From NCBI RefSeq assembly GCF_900460315.1, contig NZ_UHIO01000001.1, forward strand, positions 1,254,501 to 1,318,500: 64,000 nt of DNA, in the 5' to 3' direction. The translations under genes were made by a program, and so were the position numbers. Origin of the DNA: Veillonella criceti. GTDB taxonomy: Bacteria > Bacillota > Negativicutes > Veillonellales > Veillonellaceae. Each line of letters opens with the position of its first letter. The first letter of the stretch is position 1. Positions 44,837 to 53,609 of the stretch are shown here, one piece after another. The notes under the pieces are model-generated. The model saw only the letters and a program-made list of their open reading frames with translations, did not search any database and was not told where the DNA came from.

Positions 44837-45423
44837 TTTAACGTATCTAACGAAGCCGTTAATGGTTCCATATATAAATCTAAAAACTGCTCCACTGCTG
44901 GTAATTCCATAGCGTGGAGTTTTTTTAGAATGCTTTCATACGCTTCATTAAATTCACCATTACCCGCTTGTTTTTCAATAGCACACTTCATAAAAGCAGC
45001 TAATGTATCAGCGGCTTTTACAAGTTTCGCTTCTTCTTCTGTCATCTGCCCTAGCAATATGGGTTCATAAATAGCCTGTAATTCCTTAGGCAACGTACGT
45101 AATAGTTTTTCTTGGGCCAATCGTTCTACGTCCCCATATAAGGACCGTAAGGTAGGATGAAAATATTTAATTGGGGTTGGCATATCACCTGTAAAAATTT
45201 CACTTACATCATGATACATAGCGAAGACGGCCAAACGATTCACATCCACTGCGCCTCCGTTTATATTGTGTAGCACCCCTAAATTATGAACAATAAACGC
45301 CACATCTAAACTATGCTCTTGATTATTTTCTACTTCTGTATTGCGCATCAAGCCCCAACGGCGAATAAATCGCAATCGATGAAGAAAGGCAAAAAATGCA
45401 CTTCTTTTCTTTGTTAGTTTCAA
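44815..45423 (-). CDS. yfbR: 5'-deoxynucleotidase, YfbR-like HD-domain protein
   Basis: Dephosphorylates dNMPs in E. coli. 202 aa. Start at the TTG at 45423, preceded by GAGGGGG, because the protein then opens like YfbR: AFFAFLHRLRFIRRWGLMRN. HD motifs: NNQEHSLDVAFIVHNL and AMYHDVSEIFTGDMPTPIKY, and the aspartate in LVKAADTLAAFMKC. An in-frame TTG 7 codons earlier lacks a ribosome site. Confidence 0.88.
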   Translation of the reverse strand: MKLTKKRSAFFAFLHRLRFIRRWGLMRNTEVENNQEHSLDVAFIVHNLGVLHNINGGAVDVNRLAVFAMYHDVSEIFTGDMPTPIKYFHPTLRSLYGDVERLAQEKLLRTLPKELQAIYEPILLGQMTEEEAKLVKAADTLAAFMKCAIEKQAGNGEFNEAYESILKKLHAMELPAVEQFLDLYMEPLTASLDTLNYSSLEE

Positions 45424-45510
45424 ACTAACCCCCTCGTATCTCAACCTTCAATATTTATTATATATCTATAGATATATAGAGAACTGTGAACAGCTATAAA
45501 CTTTATACAA

Positions 45511-46389
45511 TCACGATGGCTCATTAACAACAGCAAACCCATAATTCAATAAAGCCGGTGCATCTACCCATCGATTATCATCATTTAGTAAGACAACTAT
45601 CAATGTATGCCCATCACGAGTCGCTGATGCAATCAAACATTCACCAGCCGCTTCAGTATAGCCCGTTTTTAGCCCATTGGCGCCTCTATATTTACTGCGA
45701 ATAAAATGATTGGTAGTACGTACCCACTTAGGATCACGATTTTCATAGGGGACTTTATAAAAATCATCACCTACAAAATCGCGAAACATAGGAATACGCA
45801 TACCATAGGCCGCTATTTTAGCTAAATCTAACGCTGTAGAATAATGTCCCACTTCAGTGAGTCCATGGGGATTCAAAAAGTGACTATTCGTAGCCCCAGC
45901 TTCCTTTGCCACCTCATTCATAGCTAATGAAAAGCGATACACCGAGCCACTAACATTTTCCGCGACGACAACGGCCGCATCATTGCCACTAGCAACCATC
46001 ATACCTTCAGCAACTGCTTGTAGTGGTAATTGATCTGTAGTCCGCACCCCTAAATTAGATTCTTCCATAGACACAGCATAAGGACTGATCGTGGCCAGCT
46101 CATCAAGTCTAGTTCCTTGTTTTTTCAAAGCCGTTAATAACGTAACCATCTTGGTTGTACTGGCCGGATGCAAACGCTTATTTTCATTATGAGCCACTAA
46201 TATACGGCCTGTTTCTGCTTCAATCAATACGGCCGCCTCTGCACTAAACGCGGGGACTGGTCGCACCATGCTTGACACAACATTTGTAGTAACTTCTGAT
46301 GCGGCCAACACAGGAGTGTCAGCTATGCTGAAAGCCCCTAGTAATACACCGAGCATCATAGACCACACGAATTTTTTACAACACTTCAT
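45511..46389 (-). CDS. D-alanyl-D-alanine carboxypeptidase (DacA/DacF type)
   Basis: Trims peptidoglycan stem peptides. 292 aa. Signal peptide (residues 1-29, ending PVLAA). The three serine-peptidase motifs are present: SxxK in HPASTTKMV, SGN in MVASGNDAAVVVAE, and KTG in GLKTGYTEAAGECL. The usual C-terminal beta-domain and membrane-anchor helix of DacA (total about 400 aa) are absent, so the enzyme may be free in the periplasm or cell wall. 12 bases downstream of mscS. Confidence 0.93.
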   Translation of the reverse strand: MKCCKKFVWSMMLGVLLGAFSIADTPVLAASEVTTNVVSSMVRPVPAFSAEAAVLIEAETGRILVAHNENKRLHPASTTKMVTLLTALKKQGTRLDELATISPYAVSMEESNLGVRTTDQLPLQAVAEGMMVASGNDAAVVVAENVSGSVYRFSLAMNEVAKEAGATNSHFLNPHGLTEVGHYSTALDLAKIAAYGMRIPMFRDFVGDDFYKVPYENRDPKWVRTTNHFIRSKYRGANGLKTGYTEAAGECLIASATRDGHTLIVVLLNDDNRWVDAPALLNYGFAVVNEPS

Positions 46390-46401
46390 AATTCTAAATC
46401 C

Positions 46402-47322
46402 TTATTTCATATACTGACTCATATCACCTAATGGTTTAGCCGTTTCATCTATTCCGCTCCGCTGTAAATGAACAACTCGTTGTGGATATGGAATATCAAT
46501 GCCCGCTTCATCAAAACGGTCTTTAACAGACGACATAGTGTCATAAAAAACAGCCATATAATCACCATTTTTAACTACAGGGTATGCGGAAATACGGACG
46601 GAATTATCACCAAATTCGCTAATGCCAATTTCTACCGTTTCACGGTTAACGATACGGTCATCCTCTTGAAATACACGACGAATAACATCAATAGCCTGAT
46701 GATGATCATTGTCGTAGCCTATATCAAAAACAAATGGCACAACTCGTGTTTCATAATAGGTACTATTCGTTACTTGCTGAGACGTCAATATCGAATTAGG
46801 AATAAATACGGTACGCATTTCTTTCGTCATAATTGTCGTATTCATAAATTGAATGCTTCGCACTGTCCCAGATGTAGTCCCTACTGTAATAAAATCGCCC
46901 GCTTTAAAGGGTTTAAAAATTAATATCAATAGACCCGATGCAAAGTTAGATAGGTTATTCTGTAAGGATAGACCAATAGCTAAGCCAAACGCACCAAAGG
47001 CTGCTAATAAGGAATTCGTCGGGAACCCCGCCGAATTAAGAGCTGTCAATAACACAATCGCCAAAATGCCATAATAAATTATCTGACTCACAAAGGAAAT
47101 AACTGTATGGTCATAATTAGCTCGAGTCATCATACGCATCGCTACATCACGAATAAAACGAGCAATGTACATACCTACTAAAAATATAATAATGGCCACA
47201 ATAATACTTGGCCCATGATCTACAAAGAAGTTAATTAGTTTATCTAAATAACTTACACTATCAGCTACCTGCGTTTTAACAGTAGATGAAACCGATTCAG
47301 TCGTTGCACTAGCTAATAACAT
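46402..47322 (-). CDS. mscS: Mechanosensitive ion channel, MscS family
   Basis: 306 aa small-conductance channel. Three helices: HGPSIIVAIIIFLVGMYIARF, SFVSQIIYYGILAIVLLTAL, and pore helix TM3 with AFGAFGLAIGLSLQNNLSNFASGL. The MscS beta-domain signature FKPFKAGDFITVGTTSGTVRSI follows, then the C-terminal cage. GAGGAG precedes the ATG. It protects cells from osmotic downshock. Confidence 0.95.
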   Translation of the reverse strand: MLLASATTESVSSTVKTQVADSVSYLDKLINFFVDHGPSIIVAIIIFLVGMYIARFIRDVAMRMMTRANYDHTVISFVSQIIYYGILAIVLLTALNSAGFPTNSLLAAFGAFGLAIGLSLQNNLSNFASGLLILIFKPFKAGDFITVGTTSGTVRSIQFMNTTIMTKEMRTVFIPNSILTSQQVTNSTYYETRVVPFVFDIGYDNDHHQAIDVIRRVFQEDDRIVNRETVEIGISEFGDNSVRISAYPVVKNGDYMAVFYDTMSSVKDRFDEAGIDIPYPQRVVHLQRSGIDETAKPLGDMSQYMK

Positions 47323-47475
47323 ATAAACTCCTCTCTCTCAATGAATCGCCTTGTACGACCATTCACAAAGAATTAATATAAAACAATAATGACAAAACTA
47401 AAAAAAGCATATATGATAACAGTATGTTAACGCTAAGGTATAGACTTACCAAATATATACTAAATAGGAGATCCT

Positions 47476-48249
47476 ATGACTACACATACTGTTAATAATC
47501 CATATCAAGTACCTACCCAACTCGATGTAGGTGGTCAAGTAACTGTAAATAATACGTCTATCGTAGTAACCTTTGATGATGTTCGCTACAGTTTGAGCAC
47601 AGGCCCATTAAATGGCGGCCTCCATCATATTATGGCCATTCGCAATCAAAATCTACCGTTCTTTGTCAATACTGAAAAAGAATTACCTGGCGGTTCTGCG
47701 GCAGGCTATTTAAGTGCAGAATTTGAGCAAGAAGATCAGCCCCTCAATTTCTGCACCGGCCTTATTACCAGTGCCACCATGGAGTTTCATGTATATGCCA
47801 AAGTAACAGCAGGCGATGTAATTGTAGAAACGATTGCGACCGCTGGGTTTGAAGCAACGGCTCACTGTGCTGGTGATGGCTATTACTACGAAGAAAAAGA
47901 AGGTGAGTTCCACCAACCAGGCACTATTAATTTATTAATCTTTACCAACAAAGCCCTCACCGATGGAGCTTTAACTAAAGCACTCATTACCGTTACCGAA
48001 GCCAAAAGTGCAGCCTTTCGGGAAGCAGAGATCAAAAGCCTAATCAGTGGTGCTTATGCCACAGGCACTGCCACTGACGGCGTAATTCTCACCATTGATA
48101 CTAATGGCGATATCCTAACGGATGCCGGCACATATTCACTCTTCGGTGATACCTTAGCTAAATGTGTACGTCTTGCCATGACGCGTTCTTTTGAAAACAT
48201 TAAGCGCAAAGCGCTACATGATCAAGCCCTAGCAGAAAGTCAGGCTTAA
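47476..48249 (+). CDS. cbiZ: Adenosylcobinamide amidohydrolase
   Basis: Salvages precursors of vitamin B12 by removing the aminopropanol side chain from cobinamide. 257 aa. CbiZ-family pattern: STGPLNGGLHHIMAIRNQN, the CTGLITSATMEFH region, AGDGYYYEEKE, then GTINLLIFTNKALTDGALTKA and TVTEAKSAAFREAEIKS, then TGTATDGVILTI. No other cobalamin gene is in the window, so it acts as a stand-alone salvage gene. GGAG precedes the ATG. Convergent with the asparaginase gene (4-base overlap). Confidence 0.85.
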   Translation: MTTHTVNNPYQVPTQLDVGGQVTVNNTSIVVTFDDVRYSLSTGPLNGGLHHIMAIRNQNLPFFVNTEKELPGGSAAGYLSAEFEQEDQPLNFCTGLITSATMEFHVYAKVTAGDVIVETIATAGFEATAHCAGDGYYYEEKEGEFHQPGTINLLIFTNKALTDGALTKALITVTEAKSAAFREAEIKSLISGAYATGTATDGVILTIDTNGDILTDAGTYSLFGDTLAKCVRLAMTRSFENIKRKALHDQALAESQA

Positions 48250-49229
48250 TACTGTTGAAAATAACTTTGTAATTGCTTACAATCAGTTGTTTTAGTGAGT
48301 CCTAACATCAATAATAGACGTGCTTTAGACGGCGCCAAGGTATCGCTGACGATAAACCCTGCTCGATTATCACTCGGCATAGTGGATACCATACCATAGC
48401 CTGTACGCGAAGCCCGAACGACCGGTATCTCACTATGTTCTAAAATTTGTTGAATTTTCTCAGGTAAAATACCATGACCAAGCCCTGCGATGACTAAACC
48501 GCGGGGCTTTCCTTGTAATACCCGATGAATTAAATCAGACTCAATGCCCCCATATAAAGTAATTAATTCTACTCTTGGTAACTCATCAACTGTTAAAGGC
48601 GCAAATTCACTATGCGCAGTATGTTTTCTCAATGACTGATAATAAAAATGGGGTGCCCCCGCTTGAATAAAGCCAACATGGCCAAAGAAATCATTACCAA
48701 AAGCATTTACATCGGTCGTATGACGTTTTACAACCTCACGAGCACAATTAATCGTCCCATTCAAAGTGACCAAAACGCCTTGCCCTACGGCCTGTGGCGA
48801 ACGAGCGACTTGCACGGCTTGCAGTAGATTAAGGGGCCCATCCGCGCTAATAGCTGTGGCTGGTCGCATAGCACCTACCATCACAATCGGTTTCACCGTG
48901 CGAACTGTTAAATGAAGAAAATAAGAACCTTCTTCTAATGTATCGGTGCCATGTGTAATCACTACAGCGGCCACATCTTCACGGTCTACATAGGCCTGCA
49001 CAGTATGTGCTAATTTAGCCCAAATAGACAGTGTCATATCGGAACTATCTATATTACACAGTTGATGGCTTTCAAAAGGTCCATAGCCTTCTACACCAGG
49101 TACTGTAGCTAACACTTGGTCAATACTTAATTCACCTGCTTGATAGCCCGTTAAATCTTCAGCAGAACCACTTTGGCCGGCAATCGTACCCCCGGTTCCA
49201 ATGACAACAATTTTTTTGTCATATACCAT
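48246..49229 (-). CDS. L-asparaginase
   Basis: 327 aa, cytoplasmic (no signal peptide). Active-site motifs: VVIGTGGTIAGQSGSAEDL with the nucleophilic Thr, NIDSSDMTLSIW, and VVITHGTDTLEEGSYFL with the Thr-Asp pair. The C-terminal part has GIESDLIHRVLQG and GLGHGILPEKI. AnsA or AnsB subclass is uncertain. GGAGG precedes the ATG. Confidence 0.95.
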   Translation of the reverse strand: MVYDKKIVVIGTGGTIAGQSGSAEDLTGYQAGELSIDQVLATVPGVEGYGPFESHQLCNIDSSDMTLSIWAKLAHTVQAYVDREDVAAVVITHGTDTLEEGSYFLHLTVRTVKPIVMVGAMRPATAISADGPLNLLQAVQVARSPQAVGQGVLVTLNGTINCAREVVKRHTTDVNAFGNDFFGHVGFIQAGAPHFYYQSLRKHTAHSEFAPLTVDELPRVELITLYGGIESDLIHRVLQGKPRGLVIAGLGHGILPEKIQQILEHSEIPVVRASRTGYGMVSTMPSDNRAGFIVSDTLAPSKARLLLMLGLTKTTDCKQLQSYFQQY

Positions 49230-49351
49230 AGCGTAACCTCCTCTATGTTTACAGTTTTTTCACATCTATTATAACAAAGATTACTTCCTACTGGCTATGC
49301 AAAGAGGGGATTTTCTCTACCGGTCTCCATATAAACTATGCAAGATTTTTA

Positions 49352-49379
49352 TTACAAATTCTCGTAAATATGGTACTAT
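49352..49379 (+). promoter_or_regulatory. Candidate promoter of pepD
   Basis: TTACAA (49352-49357), a 16-base spacer and TACTAT (49374-49379), about 60 bases before the ATG. Confidence 0.4.
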
Positions 49380-49439
49380 TAAGATATGAAAATATTGTAT
49401 AAACAATTGGTAACCCTATTTTAAAAACGAGGTGTAACT

Positions 49440-50876
49440 ATGAGCGCAACAAAAGTATTAGAGTTTTTTAAAGCAATGAACCAAATTCCTCGTGGCTCCG
49501 GCAACGAAAAAGGTGTAAGTGACTGGCTCGTACAATTCGCCAAAGATCGCCAACTTGAAGTAGAACAAGATGCAGCGAATAATGTAATTATCCGCAAACC
49601 AGCCACACCAGGCTACGAAAATAAACCAAGCATTATCCTGCAAGGTCATATGGATATGGTGTGTGAAAAAAGTGATGCTTCTACTCATAATTTCTTGACA
49701 GATCCAATTGAATATATTGTAGACGGTGAATGGCTACATGCCAACGAAACAACGCTAGGCGCTGATAATGGTATCGCCGTTGCTATGTCATTGGCTATCC
49801 TTGATTCTGACACTATTGCTCATGGTCCCTTAGAATGTCTCTTTACCACGGCCGAAGAAACAGGCATGGATGGTGCCTTAGCTATTAAGGAAGGCCAAAC
49901 TAACGGCCAATATCTATTAAATATTGATACTGAAGTAGAAGGTGAATTCGTTGTAAGTTGTGCAGGTGGTTGCCGTGTCGATGTAGAAATTCCTCGCCTT
50001 CGCGACAATCGCGACTCCCAATTTACCAAAGCACTAACCTTGACAATTAGCGGATTTTTAGGTGGCCACTCAGGCATCGAAATCCATAAAGAACGAGCTA
50101 ATGGCAACCAGATCCTAGGCCGTTTACTTTATGAATTAGCTAGCCAATACAATTTCCAATTAGCATCTTTCACTGGTGGCACTAAACATAATGCCATCCC
50201 TCGGGTTGGTTCGGCCACGATTCTCTTGAAAGAAGCCGACGTAAAACCAGTAACGGATTGGATTCAAGCCAAAGTCAAAGCTTATCGTAGCGAATATACC
50301 CCACAAGATGAAAATATCGATATCCTCATTAGCGACTCTGAATTACCAGATACAGTTTATGGTGGGGACACAGCTGAATCTTTATTAACATTCTTATATT
50401 TAGCACCTAATGGCGTATTCGCTATGAATCATTCCTTAGAAGGCTTAGTAGAAACAAGTAACAACGTCGCTATCGTAGAAGAATTAGAACACAATATTCA
50501 CCTTCTCATTTCTATTCGTAGCTTATCTGCTAGCTCGCTCGATTTCTTAACTAAAAAAATCCAATTATTGGCTAGCACGCTAGGTTTACCTGTTAAAATT
50601 GCCGGCGCTTACCCAGCTTGGGAATATGAACCAGGTAGTCCACTTGAAGAACAAGCTATTGCCATCTATGAAAAGGTTACTGGCGAAAAACCAAAGGTAA
50701 CCGCTATTCATGCAGGTCTAGAATGTGGTCTCTTAAAGGCTGTTATGCCTAAGACTCAAATGATTAGCTTTGGCCCAACCATTACTCACGCTCATACGCC
50801 TCAAGAACGATTACACTTACCTTCAGTAGAACATATCTATGAATATCTAAAAGTATTATTGAAAGAATTACATTAA
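49440..50876 (+). CDS. pepD: Aminoacyl-histidine dipeptidase (peptidase D)
   Basis: Zinc M20 peptidase that cleaves Xaa-His and other dipeptides. 478 aa, normal for PepD. Metal-site motifs: IILQGHMDMVCEK near residue 65, LGADNGIAVAMSLA near 105, and EETGMDGALAI near 137. Also CAGGCRVDVEIP, SGFLGGHSGIEIHKERANGNQ and GGTKHNAIPR, and C-terminal HAGLECGLL. GAGG before the ATG. Monocistronic, closed by the terminator at 50932. Confidence 0.96.
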   Translation: MSATKVLEFFKAMNQIPRGSGNEKGVSDWLVQFAKDRQLEVEQDAANNVIIRKPATPGYENKPSIILQGHMDMVCEKSDASTHNFLTDPIEYIVDGEWLHANETTLGADNGIAVAMSLAILDSDTIAHGPLECLFTTAEETGMDGALAIKEGQTNGQYLLNIDTEVEGEFVVSCAGGCRVDVEIPRLRDNRDSQFTKALTLTISGFLGGHSGIEIHKERANGNQILGRLLYELASQYNFQLASFTGGTKHNAIPRVGSATILLKEADVKPVTDWIQAKVKAYRSEYTPQDENIDILISDSELPDTVYGGDTAESLLTFLYLAPNGVFAMNHSLEGLVETSNNVAIVEELEHNIHLLISIRSLSASSLDFLTKKIQLLASTLGLPVKIAGAYPAWEYEPGSPLEEQAIAIYEKVTGEKPKVTAIHAGLECGLLKAVMPKTQMISFGPTITHAHTPQERLHLPSVEHIYEYLKVLLKELH

Positions 50877-50931
50877 TCGTATTTCAAAATAAGAATTTAA
50901 TATTTAACACACAATAAAAACAGTCCCTCTG

Positions 50932-50980
50932 TGACTACTAAGCTAACAAATAGCTAAGGTCGTTACAAGAGGGACTATTT
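50932..50980 (+). terminator. Terminator of pepD
   Basis: Stem built on AGTCCCTCT / AGAGGGACT with an inner extension and a small inner palindrome (AGCTA/TAGCT), followed by ATTTTGT. It may serve the opposite strand too. Confidence 0.7.
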
Positions 50981-51044
50981 TGTCCTGCAAGCCAGTGTTT
51001 ATATTTCACTACAATTAATTATATCCTCTATTTTATCAAGCTAT

Positions 51045-51265
51045 TTAATCTTTAATTCGTAGTCCTTTATCATTAGGTGCCAAAATCTCAATATCTTCTC
51101 CTGCCTCTCGCCGTTCTTCAATAAGTTTTGTCCCCCAATCAGACATAGACTCTAAAATATGTCGTAAACTACGCCCCCGTTCTGTTAAACTATATTCAAC
51201 ACGAAGTGGTACTTCATTATATACTTCACGATGGATGATGCCGGCCTTTTCAAGCTCTCTCAAAT
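51045..51265 (-). pseudogene. 3' remnant of a HxlR-family regulator
   Basis: About 72 residues equal to the C-terminal two thirds of a HxlR winged-helix regulator: LRELEKAGIIHREVYNEVP, then VEYSLTERGRSLRHILESM, then WGTKLIEER. The N-terminal recognition half is gone; the sequence changes abruptly near 51262 into a fragment of an unrelated gene on the other strand. No start or ribosome site fits. Confidence 0.8.
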
Positions 51266-51400
51266 TCAACGTTATACCAAAGAATTCATTGATAGAGAAG
51301 GAAAATTCACATTATCTTTCTTTGCTAAAGAGTTTAAACGTCAATTAGCCTATTTAGGTACTTCATTCTGGTCGTGACAAAGATAAAGTAGCCTTTCTTT
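51264..51400 (+). pseudogene. 3' remnant of a flavin-reductase-like gene, frameshifted
   Basis: Plus-strand frame reads RYTKEFIDREGKFTLSFF, then AKEFKRQLAYLGT, and after a +1 frame change HSGRDKDKVA, the pattern of FMN-binding flavin reductase family proteins (FSLSFF...LGxxSGRDxDK). The start and the rest are missing. It abuts the HxlR remnant head to head, so a deletion or recombination joined them. Confidence 0.6.
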
Positions 51401-51448
51401 TTCTACATCTGTTCATCAATAATCAGCGTCGTAAAGAAGGGCTACCTT
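51385..51448 (-). terminator. Inverted repeat downstream of the MerR gene
   Basis: Imperfect stem of about 16 bp (51385-51400 with 51433-51448) and a 32-base loop. On the minus strand it follows the MerR gene and could terminate it; no long U run follows. Confidence 0.4.
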
Positions 51449-51481
51449 TATATATGCTCTTAGTATAATTGTAAAAATATT

Positions 51482-51886
51482 CTATTCATTATCTTGTGTA
51501 GCTTTCCAATCATCGACTAGTTTAGCTGTCGCTTGGTTGCAGTCTTTATACACTACATCAATTTTATAGTCTAATAATTTTAGACATTCTTGAATCTCTT
51601 CCATTTTTTCTAACAAATGATCTCTCGTTTCAACCAAAATATCGCGACGAGCTTCTTGCGTATGATTGCCTTCAATGGCTAATTTCACATACTCCACAAT
51701 ACTCTCTAAAGGCACGCCCGCCTTTTTAAAACAAAGTACAAATTCAAGCCATTTAACGGTAATTTCGTCAAAATCACGAATCCCAGAAACCGTACGTGAT
51801 ACTGCCGGGATTAAGCCAATTCGTTCATAATAACGCAATGTATCGGTTGTAATGTTAAATTGTTCAGCCACTTCTTTAATTGTCAC
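51482..51886 (-). CDS. MerR-family regulator, AdhR-like
   Basis: 134 aa. N-terminal winged helix TIKEVAEQFNITTDTLRYYERIGLIPAVSRTVSGIRDF, then the FKKAGVPLESIVEYVKLAIEG dimer region and a long coiled-coil helix (about residues 78-115). There is a single Cys (NQATA preceded by KDC) in the C-terminal part, as in aldehyde-sensing AdhR/NmlR-type members, but no metal-binding cluster of the MerR/CueR kind. No target gene is adjacent; the oxidoreductase remnants next door may be lost targets. Confidence 0.88.
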   Translation of the reverse strand: MTIKEVAEQFNITTDTLRYYERIGLIPAVSRTVSGIRDFDEITVKWLEFVLCFKKAGVPLESIVEYVKLAIEGNHTQEARRDILVETRDHLLEKMEEIQECLKLLDYKIDVVYKDCNQATAKLVDDWKATQDNE

Positions 51887-52053
51887 TATATCATCTCCTT
51901 ATGATAGGTAAATTACTTATATTACACAACGCAATAACTAATTTAATAGTGTCCGTCCTTGGATGAAACTTTCCTATTCAAAATTTCCCGATTCAATATA
52001 ATATTAATATTTCTTACTTTATTTTAATACTTAGAGCTAACTTCAAGTCAAGC
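51887..52053. other. Gap upstream of the MerR gene
   Basis: No gene seen. AT-rich; the MerR promoter must lie here, but no clear -35/-10 pair with the 19-base spacer typical of MerR targets was found. Confidence 0.4.
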
Positions 52054-52106
52054 AAAAAGTGACTATAACTAAATGCTAATTATTCAACATTTATGTTATA
52101 GTCACT
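52054..52106 (-). terminator. Terminator of the metA-metY transcript
   Basis: Stem of 12 bp (AGTGACTATAAC with complement) extended by a further inner pairing AAATG/CATTT, followed by TTTTT on the minus strand. Confidence 0.85.
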
Positions 52107-52197
52107 GTTACACTTATGTCAATTATTACTCATCAAAATCTATTAATACCACCAGTATTCCGTATAAACGTATGGATTTTTATTAGTGGCTATCTGT

Positions 52198-53475
52198 TTA
52201 TACGTGTTCCAAAGCTTGTGCCAAGTCATCGATTAAGTCCTCCACGTTTTCAATTCCTACGGAGATACGAATCATATCTGGTGTTACGCCTGCTGCCTTT
52301 TGCTCCGTTTCATTAAGTTGCGCATGCGTGGTACTGGATGGATGAATAACCAAGGATTTAGCATCGCCTACATTGGCAAGATTTGAAAAAATTTGAAGTT
52401 CATCAACAAATTTAATGCCTTCTTCTTTACCGCCTTTAATGCCGAATGTAAAAATAGAACCAACACCCTTTGGATAGTATTTATCAGCTAACGTTTTATA
52501 TTTACTGTCTTTTAATTCTGGATAGTTAACCCAGGCTACTTTAGGATGATTAACCAAGAAATCAATAATTTTACGAGTATTTTCTACGTGGCGTTCTACA
52601 CGCAAGGATAATGTTTCAATGCCTTGAAGGATTAACCAAGCTGCTAGTGGTGTTAAAGCAGCCCCTGTATCACGAAGTAATTGAGCTCGTACTTTTACAG
52701 TAAATGGAATTGGTAAATCCGCATATACAAGGCCATTATAGTGAATATCTCCAGCCACAAAATCAGGATAACGACCACTTGCTTTATAATCAAATTTGCC
52801 GCTTTCTACAATGACACCAGCAATTGTTGTACCATGACCACCTAAGAATTTAGTGGCAGAATGAACAACTACGTCAGCCCCATGTTCAATTGGGCGAATA
52901 AGATATGGTGTGCCAAACGTATTATCAACGATTAGAATAATACCATGTTTATGGGCAATGTCAGCAACAGCTTGAATATCAATAAGGTTAATGTTAGGAT
53001 TACCAATAGATTCAATATAAATAGCTTTTGTTTTATCGTCAATGGCCTTTTCATACGCCGCTAAATCATCAGGATCAACAAATTTAGTGGTAATGCCAAA
53101 ACGTGGTAATGTAGAGCTAAATAGGTTATAGGTACCACCATATAATGTAGAGGCCGCTATAATATTGTCGCCAGCGCCAGCTACATTCTCAATGGCATAT
53201 GTAATTGCTGCCGAACCAGAACCAACGGATAAGGCACCGACGCCACCTTCTAAAGCCGCTACACGTTTTTCAAGTACATCATTAGTTGGTGTACCAAGAC
53301 GAGAATAAATAGCTCCTGGATCACGAAGGGCAAAACGGTCAGCCGCTTGTTGTGCATCTTTAAAGACATAACTTGTAGTCTGATGAATTGGTACTGCCCG
53401 CGCACCGGTTTCATCGATTACTTGACCTTCATGTAATTGAATTGTTTCAAATTTGTACTGTTTGTTGTTGCTCAT
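52198..53475 (-). CDS. metY: O-acetylhomoserine aminocarboxypropyltransferase (sulfhydrylase)
   Basis: PLP enzyme of the Cys/Met metabolism family, 425 aa, the length of MetY rather than of MetB/MetC (about 380-400). Seen: [48 protein letters not shown]-contact [29 protein letters not shown]-type region with the Schiff-base Lys in SATKF, and the C-terminal [12 protein letters not shown]. It makes homocysteine from O-acetylhomoserine and sulfide. The gene follows metA, whose product is its substrate. Confidence 0.94.
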   Translation of the reverse strand: MSNNKQYKFETIQLHEGQVIDETGARAVPIHQTTSYVFKDAQQAADRFALRDPGAIYSRLGTPTNDVLEKRVAALEGGVGALSVGSGSAAITYAIENVAGAGDNIIAASTLYGGTYNLFSSTLPRFGITTKFVDPDDLAAYEKAIDDKTKAIYIESIGNPNINLIDIQAVADIAHKHGIILIVDNTFGTPYLIRPIEHGADVVVHSATKFLGGHGTTIAGVIVESGKFDYKASGRYPDFVAGDIHYNGLVYADLPIPFTVKVRAQLLRDTGAALTPLAAWLILQGIETLSLRVERHVENTRKIIDFLVNHPKVAWVNYPELKDSKYKTLADKYYPKGVGSIFTFGIKGGKEEGIKFVDELQIFSNLANVGDAKSLVIHPSSTTHAQLNETEQKAAGVTPDMIRISVGIENVEDLIDDLAQALEHV

Positions 53476-53609
53476 AATAAAATCTCTCCTTTTTCTCTCC
53501 GTCGGTTTCTCACGCCGACAATACCTAATCTCTCAATTTTACGGCATCTCTCCAGCTAGGCTATCATTGAAGATGCTCTTTTTAATTATAAAATAATAAT
53601 AAACTTAAC
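53476..53609 (-). other. Structured metA-metY spacer
   Basis: 134 bases with two hairpins: GCATCT/AGATGC (53544-53549, 53571-53576) and GTCGG/CCGAC (53501-53505, 53515-53519), the latter just before the metY ribosome site. No U run follows, so it is not a terminator. It does not match the SAM riboswitch patterns I know. Confidence 0.4.

Noticed and set aside
46468-46923. 151-codon plus-strand frame over mscS
   Set aside because: Complement of a clear MscS gene; composition and low-complexity product are typical of a shadow.
53476-53609. SAM riboswitch before metY
   Set aside because: None of the conserved SAM-I core bases are present; only simple hairpins.
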